A stretch of DNA of 44,887 bases. Source: Anaerolineae bacterium (GTDB taxonomy: Bacteria > Chloroflexota > Anaerolineae > JAADDB01). Positions within the stretch are counted from its first letter, which is position 1. Each line of letters starts with the position of its first letter. The DNA lies in NCBI GenBank assembly GCA_015490995.1, contig WFWT01000009.1:1-44887 (forward strand), given 5' to 3'. Positions 27,892 to 37,820 of the stretch are shown here, piece after piece. The translations under genes were made by a program, and so were the position numbers. Under the pieces are notes generated by a model. That model was not told the origin of the DNA, did not search any database, and saw only the letters and a list, made by a program, of their open reading frames with translations.

Positions 27892-30411
27892 CTACACAAC
27901 GACCTCTTCCAGCTCTTCTTCATCCCTCGGCGCGTCAGAGAGTAGGGTTTCTTCTGATGGGTGAGAGGTGTCTTTTCCGGAAGATTTGTCCAGCAACGCC
28001 AGGGCCAGGGCCTGATCTACATGATCCACCAGCACAATCTCCAGCCCCTTCCGAATGTGTCGCGGGATCTCCGCCAGGTCTTTTTCGTTTTTACGAGGGA
28101 TGATCACCGTGGTGATGCCGGCGCGCTGGGCGGCGATCAGTTTTTCCTTGAGACCGCCCACCGGCAGCACACGGCCCCGAAGGGTAATTTCCCCGGTCAT
28201 GGCCACGTCGGCCCGCACCGGACGTTCGCTGAGCGCGGAGACCAGGGCCACCAGCATGGTAACACCAGCACTGGGGCCATCCTTGGGAACGGCCCCTTCC
28301 GGCACGTGGATGTGGATGTCCACTTTTTCAAAATCCAGATCGCCGTAGCCAAAATCTTCCGCATGGGCACGCGCGTAGGAAAGGGCCGCTTGGGCCGATT
28401 CCTGCATCACCTCGCCCAGCTGGCCCGTAAGGATCAGATTGCCCTTCCCGTCCATCACCATAACCTCTACCAGCATGATGTCCCCACCAGCTTCCGTCCA
28501 GGCAATGCCCGTGGCCACACCGATTTGAGGCTCCTTTTCCACTTGCAGGTGGACATTTTGGGGAGGCCCCAGAAATCGCTCCAGCATGGACGGGGTAATA
28601 CGTCTGGGAGGACGTTTGCCCTCTGCAACCCGTCGGGCAACCTTGCGGCAGATGTTGGCAATGGCGCGTTCCAAGTTGCGAACCCCTGCCTCATAGGTGT
28701 ACTCGCGAATCAGGCGTAACAGAGTGGCCTGGGGGAAAGTTATCCCCTGGTCTTCCAGACCGTGGGATTCCAGCTGTCGCGGGATCAGAAAACGCCGCGC
28801 GATCTCCAGCTTCTCACTTTCCACGTAGCCTGGAAACTCTATTATCTCCATCCGATCGAGCAGGGCAGGGGGAATGCTGTACAGTGTGTTGGCGGTGGTG
28901 ATGAACATCACCTTGCTAAGGTCATAAGGAATATCCAGGTAATGGTCTAGGAAGGTGTGATTTTGTTCCGGGTCCAGAACTTCCAGGAGCGCGGCAGCCG
29001 GGTCCCCGCGAAAATCCATCCCCATTTTGTCGATCTCGTCCAGCATGAACACGGGGTTGGAAGTGCCAGCTTGGCGCATGGTCTGGATAATACGGCCGGG
29101 CATCGCACCGATGTATGTGCGGCGGTGTCCACGAATTTCGGCTTCATCCCGCACGCCGCCCAGGGAGAGACGGACGAACTTGCGCCCCAGCGCGCGGGCG
29201 ATGGACTTCCCCATACTGGTCTTACCTGTACCCGGAGGTCCCACAAAACAGAGAATGGGCTGACGCATTTTGTCCGGGGCGAGCTTGCGCACGGCAATAT
29301 GTTCTAGGATGCGTTCTTTGGCCTTTTTCAAGCCATAGTGCTCCTCATCCAGGATGCGGGCCGCATGTTCAATATCCATGTTATCTTCGGTGTACGTGTT
29401 CCACGGGAGGTTAAGGATCCAATCCAGGTATGTGCGAATGATGGCCACTTCGGGTGCAGCAGCAGGCATAGCGGCCAGACGATTCAGTTCTCGTTCCGCC
29501 TTCTCCCGTGCGGCGTCCGGCAGGGGGGCTTGAGCGATGCGTTCCCGCAGTTCGTTGATGTCCCGTTGCAGGTCGTCCAGCTCCCCCAGTTCGGCCTGGA
29601 TAGCCCGCATCTGTTCCCGCAGGAAGTACTCCCGCTGGGTTTTGTCCACCTCTCGCTGGACCTGGGCGTGGATCTCGTTCTCCAGCTCGAGCACATCCAG
29701 CTCCTTGCCCAGGAGCACTGCTATCTTATGAAGGCGTTCCACCGGGTCCAGAGTTTCCAGAAGGTCCTGGCGTTCCTCCAGGTCCAAGTCCAGAATGTGG
29801 GCAACGAAGTCCGCCAGCCAGCCCGGCTCGTCCACATTCATGGCCGCGATGTACGCGTCTTCAGGAAGGTTGGGGTTCAAATCCACCACTTTGTTGAACA
29901 GGGAAAGGACCACCCGCATGAGGGCTTCCACCGCGATGCCCTCGGGCTGGCCTTCGATGATGGGCACCCCACGAGCTGTGAAGTAGGGTTGGGTCTGCAG
30001 AAATTCCTGCACCCGCACCCGTTGAATGCCTTGTACCAGGATGCTCATGGTGCCGTCGGGCAGGCGCAGGGTACGGCCGATGGAAATTTCGGTACCGACG
30101 GTGAAAAGGTCCTCCGGTTCCGGTTCTTCGATCTCGGGATCCTTTTGGGCCACGATGAGGAGGGGAGCGTCAAGGCGTAATGCCTCCTCCACTGCGCGCA
30201 GGGAACGCTCACGGCCGATGTAAAGGGGCATTACCATGTTGGGGAAAACGACCGTGTCCCGGGAGGCCAGGACAATGTACGTCTCCTCGTCACCTTCGTG
30301 CGTTTCCGGGTTGCGGATGGCGTGTCGTTCGGCTTTAAAGCGCGCGATGGTCTCCGCCAGGTCCTCATCAAAGTCCAGTTGGTCCAGCCAATCGTTGTGA
30401 AAGTGCTTCAT
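27892..30411 (-). CDS. lon: ATP-dependent protease Lon
   Basis: This 839-residue protease degrades damaged and regulatory proteins. The N-terminal substrate domain (about 40-240) starts with [22 protein letters not shown]. The AAA+ module has Walker [10 protein letters not shown] and Walker [12 protein letters not shown]. The protease domain has the Ser-Lys dyad: Ser714 in KDGPSAGV and Lys757 in GGLKEKL. An acidic C-terminal tail (EEELEEVVV) follows. ATG 30411 has AAGG upstream. A GTG five codons earlier is possible. It lies 45 bp after folC in the same direction. No CIRCE heat-shock operator is seen in that short gap. Confidence 0.96.
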   Translation of the reverse strand: MKHFHNDWLDQLDFDEDLAETIARFKAERHAIRNPETHEGDEETYIVLASRDTVVFPNMVMPLYIGRERSLRAVEEALRLDAPLLIVAQKDPEIEEPEPEDLFTVGTEISIGRTLRLPDGTMSILVQGIQRVRVQEFLQTQPYFTARGVPIIEGQPEGIAVEALMRVVLSLFNKVVDLNPNLPEDAYIAAMNVDEPGWLADFVAHILDLDLEERQDLLETLDPVERLHKIAVLLGKELDVLELENEIHAQVQREVDKTQREYFLREQMRAIQAELGELDDLQRDINELRERIAQAPLPDAAREKAERELNRLAAMPAAAPEVAIIRTYLDWILNLPWNTYTEDNMDIEHAARILDEEHYGLKKAKERILEHIAVRKLAPDKMRQPILCFVGPPGTGKTSMGKSIARALGRKFVRLSLGGVRDEAEIRGHRRTYIGAMPGRIIQTMRQAGTSNPVFMLDEIDKMGMDFRGDPAAALLEVLDPEQNHTFLDHYLDIPYDLSKVMFITTANTLYSIPPALLDRMEIIEFPGYVESEKLEIARRFLIPRQLESHGLEDQGITFPQATLLRLIREYTYEAGVRNLERAIANICRKVARRVAEGKRPPRRITPSMLERFLGPPQNVHLQVEKEPQIGVATGIAWTEAGGDIMLVEVMVMDGKGNLILTGQLGEVMQESAQAALSYARAHAEDFGYGDLDFEKVDIHIHVPEGAVPKDGPSAGVTMLVALVSALSERPVRADVAMTGEITLRGRVLPVGGLKEKLIAAQRAGITTVIIPRKNEKDLAEIPRHIRKGLEIVLVDHVDQALALALLDKSSGKDTSHPSEETLLSDAPRDEEELEEVVV

Positions 30412-30456
30412 AAGGTGCCCTTGCACACCCCTCGGATGGTATCGACGCTGCTTATT

Positions 30457-31878
30457 TTACTTCTCCCTGTCTGAATTGCGCAAAGCCCCGGAAGAGGGGG
30501 CCGCCAGCAGTCGGCGGAGGATGGGGAAATCACTTTGATAAGCCCAGTCGCTCACGGGTAGACGGCCGTACCGGTGAGCCCACAATTCTCGCACCGCCGC
30601 AGCCAGAAAGATCGACCCACACACACAAATAACGTCCTCAGGATCCGCCCAGGCCAGAGCCTCCTGAAGCGCTTCCTCCACGCGCGCATGTACCCGCACC
30701 TCCGGGCCAACTCGGTCCGGCAGGTGGTACAAAATGTGGTCCGGTGAGGCCGCGCGAGGGTGTTCTGAACGGGTGACGAAGAGGGTTTCCACGTGTGGCC
30801 AGAGAATTTCCAGCAGTTCTGTAATGGGTTTGTCCTCGGAAACGCCAAAGAGGACATGCACCCGTCGGCCCACGAACCACCGGTTCAAGCTGTCCACCAG
30901 GAGACGCATGGATTGCAAGGTGTGGGCCGCGTCCAGTAAAAGGGCAGGCCGCTCCTGAAGCAGTTCCGTGCGAGCCGGCCAGTGCACCGTCGCCAACCCG
31001 GCCCGGATGTGCGACTCGTCGATAGGCCAACCGGCTTCAGCCAGAGTGTGCAGGGTCACAATGGCCAAAGCAGCGTTCAGCCCCTGATGCTTACCCCGCA
31101 GGGCGACAAACACCCGACGATACGCAGCTGTGGGCCCTTCCACATCCACCCAAATGCCCTCCGGAAACACATCCTCCACCCGATAGTGCCACTCACGACC
31201 CAGCACAATTAACCGCGCCCCGCGCGCTTCGGCAATGGTCTCCAGGACTTCCATCGCTTCCGGCGGTTGGGGGGCGACCACCACCGGAACGCCGGGTTTG
31301 ATAATTCCACCTTTTTCCCGGGCAATGTGACGTAAGGTTGGGCCTAGAATGGCCGTGTGTTCCAGGTCCAAGGTGGTGATAACACCGATGATCGGTCGTA
31401 CCACGTTGGTGGAATCCAACCGTCCGCCCAGACCTACCTCCACGACGGCAATGGGCACGCGCTGCTCCGCAAAGTATTGATATGCGAGCGCGGTCAACAC
31501 GTCGAAGGTGTTCGGGCGTTCGGGCAGGGCCTCAATACGAGGGCGCATCCAGGTGACAAGGCGCGCCCAATCGTCGCGAGAGATCAACCGCCCATCCACC
31601 CGCACCCGTTCCCGGAAGGTGTGCAGGTGGGGCGAAGTGTACAATCCGGGGCGGAGCCCTGCCGCCCGCAGGACAGCCTCTACCGCGGCCGCGGTGGACC
31701 CTTTCCCCTTTGAACCCGCGATGTGCACCACAGGAAAACGGGTGTGGGGATAATCCAGCGCCGCCATGAGGTGTTGAATGCGATCCAGGTTCCAAGTGCG
31801 TTCCGCGTAAGGAATGTGACGCATAAAGGCCAAGTTGGTGAAACTCAGCACGTACCGCAACGCTTCCGGATAGTCCAT
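30457..31878 (-). CDS. folC: Folylpolyglutamate/dihydrofolate synthase (FolC)
   Basis: This 473-residue Mur-ligase-like enzyme adds glutamate to folates and may also make dihydrofolate. Signatures include FMRHIPYAERTWNLDRI near the start, the P-loop HIAGSKGKGSTAAAVE (near 52-67), YTSPHLHTFRERV, TNVVRPIIGVITTLDLEHTAILG, and the C-terminal domain with LLLDAAHTLQSM and VLFGVSEDKP. ATG 31878 has AGGGA upstream. It is divergent from glucan phosphorylase across a 280-bp region with a dyad operator candidate. The tail after about residue 440 is longer than usual. Confidence 0.93.
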   Translation of the reverse strand: MDYPEALRYVLSFTNLAFMRHIPYAERTWNLDRIQHLMAALDYPHTRFPVVHIAGSKGKGSTAAAVEAVLRAAGLRPGLYTSPHLHTFRERVRVDGRLISRDDWARLVTWMRPRIEALPERPNTFDVLTALAYQYFAEQRVPIAVVEVGLGGRLDSTNVVRPIIGVITTLDLEHTAILGPTLRHIAREKGGIIKPGVPVVVAPQPPEAMEVLETIAEARGARLIVLGREWHYRVEDVFPEGIWVDVEGPTAAYRRVFVALRGKHQGLNAALAIVTLHTLAEAGWPIDESHIRAGLATVHWPARTELLQERPALLLDAAHTLQSMRLLVDSLNRWFVGRRVHVLFGVSEDKPITELLEILWPHVETLFVTRSEHPRAASPDHILYHLPDRVGPEVRVHARVEEALQEALAWADPEDVICVCGSIFLAAAVRELWAHRYGRLPVSDWAYQSDFPILRRLLAAPSSGALRNSDREK

Positions 31879-31907
31879 GATGTGTGTCCCTGGTTGTTTC
31901 TGGAGTG

Positions 31908-31922
31908 GTGGGCTCAGCCCAC
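31908..31922. promoter_or_regulatory. 15-bp dyad between folC and glucan phosphorylase
   Basis: GTGGGCT-C-AGCCCAC is a perfect inverted repeat with a 1-nt centre, located 30 bp upstream of the folC start. It sits downstream of a TACAAT word for folC (about 31931-31936), where a repressor would block transcription. Confidence 0.4.
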
Positions 31923-32033
31923 AAAGGCCATTGTACTCCGCCCACAGGCGGAACGCGAAACATTACGCTCGCAAGGGAAGCGTTACGGTCACCCCCCACC
32001 AGGTGCCCGCGTGTGCCCCGGCGGGGGGCGCTT

Positions 32034-32062
32034 TGGACAAGTTGCCTCCCTTTGCCTACAAT
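32034..32062 (+). promoter_or_regulatory. Promoter of glucan phosphorylase
   Basis: TGGACA (32034-32039) is 17 bp from TACAAT (32057-32062), five of six matches in each box. Transcription would start near 32069, about 90 nt before the ATG. A second TACAAT occurs at 32073-32078. Confidence 0.6.
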
Positions 32063-32158
32063 CCACCCGGATTACAATCGGATGGTGGCCCCCTGAGGAT
32101 GGTGACCCGCCCCTCACCCGACCGGGAGGACCCGATATCACACCGCGGAGGAGAGACC

Positions 32159-34717
32159 ATGCGTGTGCTGGGACAGTTTGCAGTACAACCCACCCTGCCG
32201 GAACGTATCGCCCGGTTGGAAACCCTGGCTTATAACCTCTGGTGGACGTGGCACCCCGAAGCGCAGGAGCTGTTCGCGAAGTTGGACCCAGCCCTTTGGG
32301 AGGCAACGCATCACAATCCGGTCAAGCTCTTACAAACCGTGCAGCAGGATCGGTTGGTCCAAGCAGCGCAGGACCCGGACTACTTGGCCCATTACGACGC
32401 GGTGTGCACCGCGTTCGACGCGTATATGTCGGCCAGTGACACGTGGTTTGCTCAAATGTTTCCTGAGTTCAAAGACCACGTGATCGCGTACTTCTCCGCG
32501 GAGTTCGGCCTGCACGAAGTGCTTCCCATCTATTCGGGAGGGTTAGGTGTACTGGCCGGGGATCATTGCAAGGAAGCCAGTGATTTGGGCATCCCGCTGG
32601 TAGGTGTGGGTTTTTTGTACCCTCAGGGATACTTTACACAGCGCATCGCTGCGGACGGCACCCAGGAGGCGGTATACGAGAAGATCAACTTCGCGGAGGT
32701 ACCGGCTCGACCGGCCCGCACTCCGGACGGCCAGGAGCTCATGGTGTACGTAGACCTGCCCGGTCGGCGGGTGTATGCCAAAGTGTGGGAAATTCGAGTG
32801 GGACGGGTGTCGTTGTACCTGATGGATACCGATGTACCCGAAAACGCGGCAGAGGACCGCACACTGGCAGCCCGCTTATACATTGCCGAGCCCGAACAGC
32901 GCATCGCCCAGGAGATCATTCTGGGTATCGGAGGAGTGCGGGTACTACACGCGCTGGGATTGCGGCCTGCGATGTACCACCTGAACGAAGGGCATTCCGC
33001 GTTTCTGGGCCTGGAACGCATCCGATTGCTCATGCAGGACGAAGGGTTGACTTTCGAAGAGGCGATGGAGGTGGTACGGGCTACTTCCCTCTTTACTACT
33101 CATACACCGGTAGCAGCCGGCCACGACGCGTTCCCCTTCGAGATGGTGGAAAAATATTTCGGCCAGTACCGCCAGGAGCTAGGGCTGGACCGAGAAACCT
33201 TTCTGGCCCTGGGATGGTACGATTACCCCTGGGGGCCTCAGTTCAGTATGACGGTGCTGGCCATCCGACAGTCAGCGTACATCAACGGTGTAAGCCGGCT
33301 ACACGGTCAGGTCTCGCGCCGCATGTGGAAGAACCTGTGGCCCGGGCTGCCAGAAGAGGAGGTACCCATCGGCCACGTTACCAATGGGGTACACCTGGCC
33401 TCATGGTTGGCACCGGAGCTGGCTGCGCTGCTCGACCGCCATCTGCCGTCGGACTGGCGGGAACGGGTGGATGACCCGGAGGTATGGGAAGGGGTACAGA
33501 ACATACCGGATGAGACGCTGTGGGAGGTCCGGCTGCGCTTGAAACGGCGCATGGTGGACTTTGTGCGACGGCGTGTCCAGGAACAGCTGTGGCGACATGG
33601 AGCGTCTCCAGCCCGCATTCAGCGGGTGGCACACCTGTTTGACCCCGAAGCGTTGACGATCGGATTTGCCCGTCGCTTCGCCACCTATAAGCGGGCTACC
33701 CTCATCTTTCGCGACCTGGAACGAGTACGCCGACTGTTGCTGGACCCGGAGCGCCCGGTACAGATCATCTTCGCCGGCAAAGCACATCCGGCCGATGAAC
33801 CCGGCAAGGCCCTCATCAAGTACATTCATCAACTGGCCCAGGAGAACGGCCTGGAAGGGCGTATCATCTTCCTGGAAAATTACGACATGGACATGGCCCG
33901 CTACCTGGTACAAGGGGTCGACGTGTGGCTGAACACGCCCCGTCGTCCGTTGGAGGCCAGTGGTACCAGCGGCCAAAAGGCTGCTATCAACGGTATCCCT
34001 CAGTGCAGTGTGCTGGATGGATGGTGGCCCGAAGCCTTTAACGGCCACAACGGATGGGTGATCGGTGATGAGCGCACGTACCCCAACGAGGAACTGCAGG
34101 ATGAAGCGGATGCACAATCCCTCTACGCCCGATTGGAACAGGACATCGTGCCCTTATACTACGCCGCGGTCAAAGAGGGAGAAGCTCGGCCCTGGCTGAC
34201 CATGGTCCGGGAGGCCATTCGTTCCATCGCGCCCCGATTTAACACCCGGCGCATGATGAAGGAGTACCTGCACATGTACTATTTACCGGCCATGCGCAAT
34301 GCGCGGGCCTTCCAGGCCGATGGGTACCGTCGGGCCAAAGCGTTGGCCGCGTGGCGAACCCGGGTACACGCGGCCTGGCCGGAGGTACGCCTTCAGGCCA
34401 CCGGGCCGGAATGGTGTCATCTGCGCGTTGGGGACACCCTCACCGTGCAGGCCCGGGTCCAACTCGGCTCGCTTTCCCCGGCTGATGTACAGGTGGAGCT
34501 GGTGTGGGGTATACCCGATCCGGAAACAGGCCTGCGCAAGGTGCGCACCCTGCCCCTGCAACAGATAGGCGAAGAAGGGGAGTGGGTCCTCTACCGGGGA
34601 ACATTACAGGTTGATGAAGGAGGGGCGTTTGTGTACGGTGTGCGCGCGTTCCCCTACCATGCCGATCTGCCCGGCAAATTCGACGTAGGACAGGTGACGT
34701 GGGCGGAACGGACATGA
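32159..34717 (+). CDS. glgP: Alpha-glucan phosphorylase (DUF3417 type)
   Basis: This 852-residue enzyme breaks glycogen or maltodextrin with phosphate to glucose 1-phosphate. The N-terminal DUF3417 domain is visible ([23 protein letters not shown]). Phosphorylase motifs follow: [60 protein letters not shown] and FAGKAHPAD. The PLP lysine is Lys607 in [13 protein letters not shown]-terminal beta-rich domain of about 100 residues (near 745-850) is typical of this GT35 subgroup, which lacks the mammalian regulatory region. ATG 32159 follows GCGGAGGAG. It works with the GlgC-type genes at 39536-42190 in glycogen metabolism. Confidence 0.94.
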   Translation: MRVLGQFAVQPTLPERIARLETLAYNLWWTWHPEAQELFAKLDPALWEATHHNPVKLLQTVQQDRLVQAAQDPDYLAHYDAVCTAFDAYMSASDTWFAQMFPEFKDHVIAYFSAEFGLHEVLPIYSGGLGVLAGDHCKEASDLGIPLVGVGFLYPQGYFTQRIAADGTQEAVYEKINFAEVPARPARTPDGQELMVYVDLPGRRVYAKVWEIRVGRVSLYLMDTDVPENAAEDRTLAARLYIAEPEQRIAQEIILGIGGVRVLHALGLRPAMYHLNEGHSAFLGLERIRLLMQDEGLTFEEAMEVVRATSLFTTHTPVAAGHDAFPFEMVEKYFGQYRQELGLDRETFLALGWYDYPWGPQFSMTVLAIRQSAYINGVSRLHGQVSRRMWKNLWPGLPEEEVPIGHVTNGVHLASWLAPELAALLDRHLPSDWRERVDDPEVWEGVQNIPDETLWEVRLRLKRRMVDFVRRRVQEQLWRHGASPARIQRVAHLFDPEALTIGFARRFATYKRATLIFRDLERVRRLLLDPERPVQIIFAGKAHPADEPGKALIKYIHQLAQENGLEGRIIFLENYDMDMARYLVQGVDVWLNTPRRPLEASGTSGQKAAINGIPQCSVLDGWWPEAFNGHNGWVIGDERTYPNEELQDEADAQSLYARLEQDIVPLYYAAVKEGEARPWLTMVREAIRSIAPRFNTRRMMKEYLHMYYLPAMRNARAFQADGYRRAKALAAWRTRVHAAWPEVRLQATGPEWCHLRVGDTLTVQARVQLGSLSPADVQVELVWGIPDPETGLRKVRTLPLQQIGEEGEWVLYRGTLQVDEGGAFVYGVRAFPYHADLPGKFDVGQVTWAERT

Positions 34718-35556
34718 GCGTTGTGGTCTCACATTTGGAGCTACGCCCTTTGTGGGAAGCTTACCGCCAAGGCCGGGAAGAGGCAGTGACCACCCCGGAC
34801 CTCGGTCGCACTCGGGTATCAGTGCGCCTGACACCAAGGGGTATCGTGTACCCCAACAAGGTGTGCCTGTCCTGGGAGGCAGTTCAAGAGATCCTCCGTC
34901 ACGAGGGAGTCTGTTACCGAGTTGACGGGAAGGGCATTCGCCGGTTGCAGGTGTTCTCTCCCGTCACCGGTCGAGTAGTGGCCCTTTATCCCACAGGATC
35001 CGCACCTACCGTGACCCTCTCGGGCGTGCCCATGCACCGCATCAAAGAGGTTGACCCGTGGCAGGATACAGAGGCCAAAATACGCTCGGTGCGCCCCCGG
35101 GGCAGGGTATTGGACACCTGCACCGGGCTCGGTTACACGGCCCTGGCCGCGGCCCGACGAGGGGCGTTTGTGCTGACAGTCGAGTTGGACCCCGCTGTGC
35201 TCGCGCTGGCCCGAGAGAACCCCTGGTCCGAGGAACTCTTCTCCTCCCCTCGGATTTGGGTAATCCAGGCGGACGTGGCCGTGCTCATCCAAGCGCTACC
35301 CCAGGGGACATTTGATGTGGTCGTCCACGACCCACCCATGTTTGCCTTAGCCGGGGAATTGTACAGTTTGACTTTTTACCGAGAAGTATATCGTGTCCTA
35401 CGTCCGGGAGGGCGCCTTTTCCACTACGTGGGGAGCCCGGAGAAAAAGATGGCCCGCAACGTGACGCGAGGGGTGGTTGAACGGTTACGTGCAGCCGGAT
35501 TCCGCGTGCAGAATGTTCCGCGCGCGTTTGGGGTATTGGCGCATAAACGTGCCTGA
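34714..35556 (+). CDS. Class I SAM methyltransferase, archaeal-type (COG2521-like)
   Basis: This 280-residue protein has an N-terminal domain of about 115 residues. A Rossmann methyltransferase domain follows: motif [20 protein letters not shown] (131-150), acidic VELDP, and motif IV HDPPMF near 208. Its final [17 protein letters not shown] and [12 protein letters not shown] segments match a family best known from archaea. The DPP motif suggests methylation of a nitrogen, perhaps in RNA, but the substrate is unknown. The start overlaps the phosphorylase stop by ATGA, so they are translationally coupled although the functions look unrelated. Confidence 0.82.
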   Translation: MSVVVSHLELRPLWEAYRQGREEAVTTPDLGRTRVSVRLTPRGIVYPNKVCLSWEAVQEILRHEGVCYRVDGKGIRRLQVFSPVTGRVVALYPTGSAPTVTLSGVPMHRIKEVDPWQDTEAKIRSVRPRGRVLDTCTGLGYTALAAARRGAFVLTVELDPAVLALARENPWSEELFSSPRIWVIQADVAVLIQALPQGTFDVVVHDPPMFALAGELYSLTFYREVYRVLRPGGRLFHYVGSPEKKMARNVTRGVVERLRAAGFRVQNVPRAFGVLAHKRA

Positions 35557-35630
35557 GGCGATAGCACGGTATATATTGCCCCCTCTCTTCTCGTTTCCTT
35601 CTCAAAGCCACCAGGCCTTGTCAAAGGGCC

Positions 35631-35682
35631 AATCCCAAATAGATTTGGCATAATTTGGGATATTTTGGGATAACTTGGGATA
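35631..35682. repeat. 10-bp phased TTGGGATA repeat array
   Basis: Four units in 10-bp register (atttggcata, atttgggata, ttttgggata, acttgggata at 35643-35682) follow an inverted copy, aatcccaaat (35631-35640). The stretch is AT-rich in a GC-rich region and lies between convergent gene ends. The 10-bp period puts every copy on one face of the DNA helix. Confidence 0.8.
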
Positions 35683-35734
35683 TAGCCCTTCGGATAGCAA
35701 TGCGGGAAAACTCACCCAAGGGAAGAAAGGAGGT

Positions 35735-35759
35735 CGGGGCCCGGTTTTTCCGGGCCCCG
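35735..35759. terminator. Perfect 10-bp GC hairpin between convergent genes
   Basis: CGGGGCCCGG (35735-35744) and CCGGGCCCCG (35750-35759) pair around a TTTTT loop. It lies 8 bp after the stop of the minus-strand lipoprotein and 178 bp after the plus-strand methyltransferase. It may serve both directions, although the flanking U-tracts are weak. Confidence 0.65.
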
Positions 35760-35767
35760 CGTCAGGC

Positions 35768-36736
35768 TCATTTACGCTGGAATTTGAAGTAGAATTCCGC
35801 GCCGGGTGCTTCCGCGCCCCGGTTAAAAGGCACGCGTGGGGAGACTTCCTGTCCACCTTGCACAACAACGATCTGGAACTCTCCCGACGGTGGGTTGAAG
35901 ACTTCCAGCTTGGCATTGTAAGGGAAGTAAAAGCCGTAATCCGGACTGGGACGAGTATAACCGATTAAGGTCGTCGCCGGGCTTTCGGCAATAATGCTAC
36001 CTCCATAATACAAGCGCACCTGCACACCTCCGACAGGTGTTTCGCCGTCAGGCGCGGCAACCAATACCCAGACCGTCATAATAGGGTTAGTGTTTAAAAT
36101 AGGATGCGGCCCAAACACGCGTTCGAAAAGGAACGGTGGTGTGGGCGTGGGGGCCGGTGTAGGTGTTGGCCGCGGCGTCGGTGTAGGCGGTGGCGTAGGA
36201 ATGTTTTGGGCTACAGGCACACCGCTGGTGTCGTTGAACGTCTCCACCACCCAAGAGGCGATCCAAGCCTCCTGGCCGTTAACACAGCAAACCTGCCACC
36301 ATTGTCCTGCCGGGTCCTGGGCAATGATGGGCACCTGGGCGCCTTGAGCCAATTGGCCTACTAGCGGGTACACAACGCCCGGGCCACTACGCACGTTCAC
36401 CCGCGGCCGAGCGACCTCCACATAAGGGGTGGGAGTGGGCGTTGGAGATGGAGTAACCGGGACCGTGGGCGTAGGCATGGGAGTAGGGGAAGGGGGCGCC
36501 GGCGCTGTGGCCTGAGGCGGTGGCACTGTTGCCGGCACCGGTGTGGCCATCGCCTGGAGCGGCGTGGCCGTAGGTGTGGCCGTAGGCGTGAACGTAGGAA
36601 CAAGGGGACGGATAGGGGACGGCGTCGGCGTAGGCGTGGGCGGCGCCACCGCAGGGGCACAACCCACCACCAATACGCTCAGACCGAGCAACACCAAAAG
36701 CCACCGGATGTTCCCAAACCACCAGCGGACGGTCAT
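35768..36736 (-). CDS. SH3b-domain lipoprotein with Thr-Pro repeats
   Basis: This 322-residue surface lipoprotein has a signal sequence ending in VVGC (lipidated Cys26). A low-complexity Thr/Pro region (about 30-108) follows. One bacterial SH3 domain (about 108-170) contains RVNVRSGPGVVYPLVGQL and WWQVCCVNGQEAWI. A second TPTP linker (about 180-205) leads to a C-terminal beta-rich domain of about 115 residues (VFGPHPILNTNPIMTVWVLV onward). SH3b domains usually bind cell-wall peptides. The paired cysteines and the motif VPVAQNIP recur in the lipoprotein at 37821. It is monocistronic, with a promoter at 36866-36895 and a hairpin terminator just after the stop. Confidence 0.85.
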   Translation of the reverse strand: MTVRWWFGNIRWLLVLLGLSVLVVGCAPAVAPPTPTPTPSPIRPLVPTFTPTATPTATPLQAMATPVPATVPPPQATAPAPPSPTPMPTPTVPVTPSPTPTPTPYVEVARPRVNVRSGPGVVYPLVGQLAQGAQVPIIAQDPAGQWWQVCCVNGQEAWIASWVVETFNDTSGVPVAQNIPTPPPTPTPRPTPTPAPTPTPPFLFERVFGPHPILNTNPIMTVWVLVAAPDGETPVGGVQVRLYYGGSIIAESPATTLIGYTRPSPDYGFYFPYNAKLEVFNPPSGEFQIVVVQGGQEVSPRVPFNRGAEAPGAEFYFKFQRK

Positions 36737-36865
36737 TGTTCGTTATTGCCTCCTCTCCGTTCACAGGGTGTTTCAGGTGCTAATAACGTTACCACAGCCG
36801 TCATACCTCGTACGCCACCGGAGGGCACCGAACACCGGACTTCCGGTCTCTTCACAACCGGCGAG

Positions 36866-36895
36866 AGTATAGCACAAGTGAGTTTTCCCTCCCAA
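36866..36895 (-). promoter_or_regulatory. Promoter of the SH3b lipoprotein at 35768-36736
   Basis: On the minus strand, TTGGGA (36890-36895) is 18 bp from TATACT (36866-36871). The leader to the ATG at 36736 would be about 125 nt. Confidence 0.5.
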
Positions 36896-37005
36896 CTGAA
36901 CCCCTGGCCTGACAGGAAAATCAGGGACGTTCCCGGTGAGATTGGCATCCTACTCGACCACGAAGCGGTTGGTAGAAGACGTTCGCCCCCACCCGCAGAA
37001 CGGTT

Positions 37006-37034
37006 TTGCCAGTCCGGATGTTTTTGTGTACCAT
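37006..37034 (+). promoter_or_regulatory. Promoter candidate of rplI
   Basis: TTGCCA (37006-37011) is 17 bp from TACCAT (37029-37034). Transcription would begin near 37041 and include both leader hairpins. Confidence 0.45.
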
Positions 37035-37066
37035 GTTTCGCTGATCTCGTGCCTATTTGCCGATGC

Positions 37067-37181
37067 GAGGGCGTTCGGAAACTTCCGTATCGGTCCTTTG
37101 GCTCCCCCGGATTTCCGAACGCTCTTCGATGCGGAGTTGACCGCAGTCTGACGACGACGAGAACGTATTTCGTCGGGTCGT
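37067..37181 (+). ncRNA. Two-hairpin leader of rplI
   Basis: GCGTTCGGAAA (37071-37081) pairs perfectly with TTTCCGAACGC (37112-37122). Four more pairs, two of them G-U, extend the stem to 37067-37126, with a 30-nt loop. A second hairpin pairs ACGACGACGA (37151-37160) with TCGTC-GG-GTCGT (37170-37181), ending about 25 nt before the ribosome site. It could be an autoregulatory ribosomal-protein leader. I do not recognise a described class. Confidence 0.4.
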
Positions 37182-37218
37182 TACACGCAGGACTTCAAGG
37201 GAAGAACGGAGGATACCG

Positions 37219-37797
37219 ATGCGAGTAATTCTGTTGGAGGACGTGGACAACCTCGGTCGCGCCGGCGATGTGGTGGAGGTAAAGGATGGATACGCCCGCA
37301 ATTACCTGATCCCACGTGGGTTGGTACAACCTGCCACTCGCGGTGCACTGAAACGGATCGAACAAATTCGACAGGCAGTGGAGAAACGTCGCGCCCGCGA
37401 GCGGGGTCATGCGGAAAGCGTGGCCGCGCTGTTGAAGGAAACAGTTGTCGAATTTCGCGTGCGGGCGGGCACGCGCAACCGTTTGTACGGGTCCATTACC
37501 AGTGCAGACATCGCAGCCGCGATTCAGGAGAAGACAGGCGTTGAAATCGATCGCCGCAGCATTCTCCTGCAGCGCCCCTTACGCCAGTTGGGCGAGTATG
37601 TGGTGCCCGTGCGGTTGGCCGCCGGTGTTATGGGTGAGGTGACGGTGCGGGTGTTGAACGAACAGGGAGAATTGCCGGAAATTACGGACTGGGAAGAGGC
37701 GGAAGCAGCGCCCGCGCCCGCCGAGGGAGAAACCGGGGAGGCGACGGTAGAGGCGGAGACCACCGCCACCGATGAATCCACCACCTCCACCACCTGA
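37219..37797 (+). CDS. rplI: Ribosomal protein bL9 with acidic C-terminal tail
   Basis: This 192-residue protein of the large subunit near the L1 stalk has the conserved N-terminal domain (MRVILLEDVDNLGRAGDVVEVKDGYARNYLIPRGLV, 1-35), the long connecting helix and the rRNA-binding C-domain (RAGTRNRLYGSITSADIAAAI, then VPVRLAAGVMGEVTVRVL). Typical bL9 is about 148 residues. Here about 40 residues rich in Glu, Ala and Thr follow. The tail is probably disordered. ATG 37219 follows GGAGG. The usual neighbours rpsF, ssb, rpsR and dnaB are absent from this locus. Confidence 0.95.
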   Translation: MRVILLEDVDNLGRAGDVVEVKDGYARNYLIPRGLVQPATRGALKRIEQIRQAVEKRRARERGHAESVAALLKETVVEFRVRAGTRNRLYGSITSADIAAAIQEKTGVEIDRRSILLQRPLRQLGEYVVPVRLAAGVMGEVTVRVLNEQGELPEITDWEEAEAAPAPAEGETGEATVEAETTATDESTTSTT

Positions 37798-37820
37798 TGA
37801 AGCTACGAAAGGAACACTCA

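Larger units (their letters stand above)
36737..37218. other. 482-bp gap between lipoprotein and rplI
   Basis: The gap holds the lipoprotein promoter (36866-36895, minus), the rplI promoter candidate (37006-37034, plus), two hairpins in the rplI leader (37067-37126 and 37151-37181) and the rplI ribosome site near 37206. No additional gene is convincing. Confidence 0.6.

Noticed and set aside
29874-29884. tRNA T-loop-like word GGTTCAAATCC
   Set aside because: It lies inside lon, and no acceptor or anticodon stem can be built around it.
31877-32158. Long N-terminal extension of glucan phosphorylase
   Set aside because: It covers the folC-glgP intergenic region with a promoter, and the DUF3417 homology begins at 32159.
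35631-35682. Possible CRISPR array
   Set aside because: The units are only 10 bp and adjacent, with no spacers and no cas genes.
36100-36660. GT-rich tandem repeats as a satellite
   Set aside because: They encode the Thr-Pro linkers of the SH3b lipoprotein on the minus strand.
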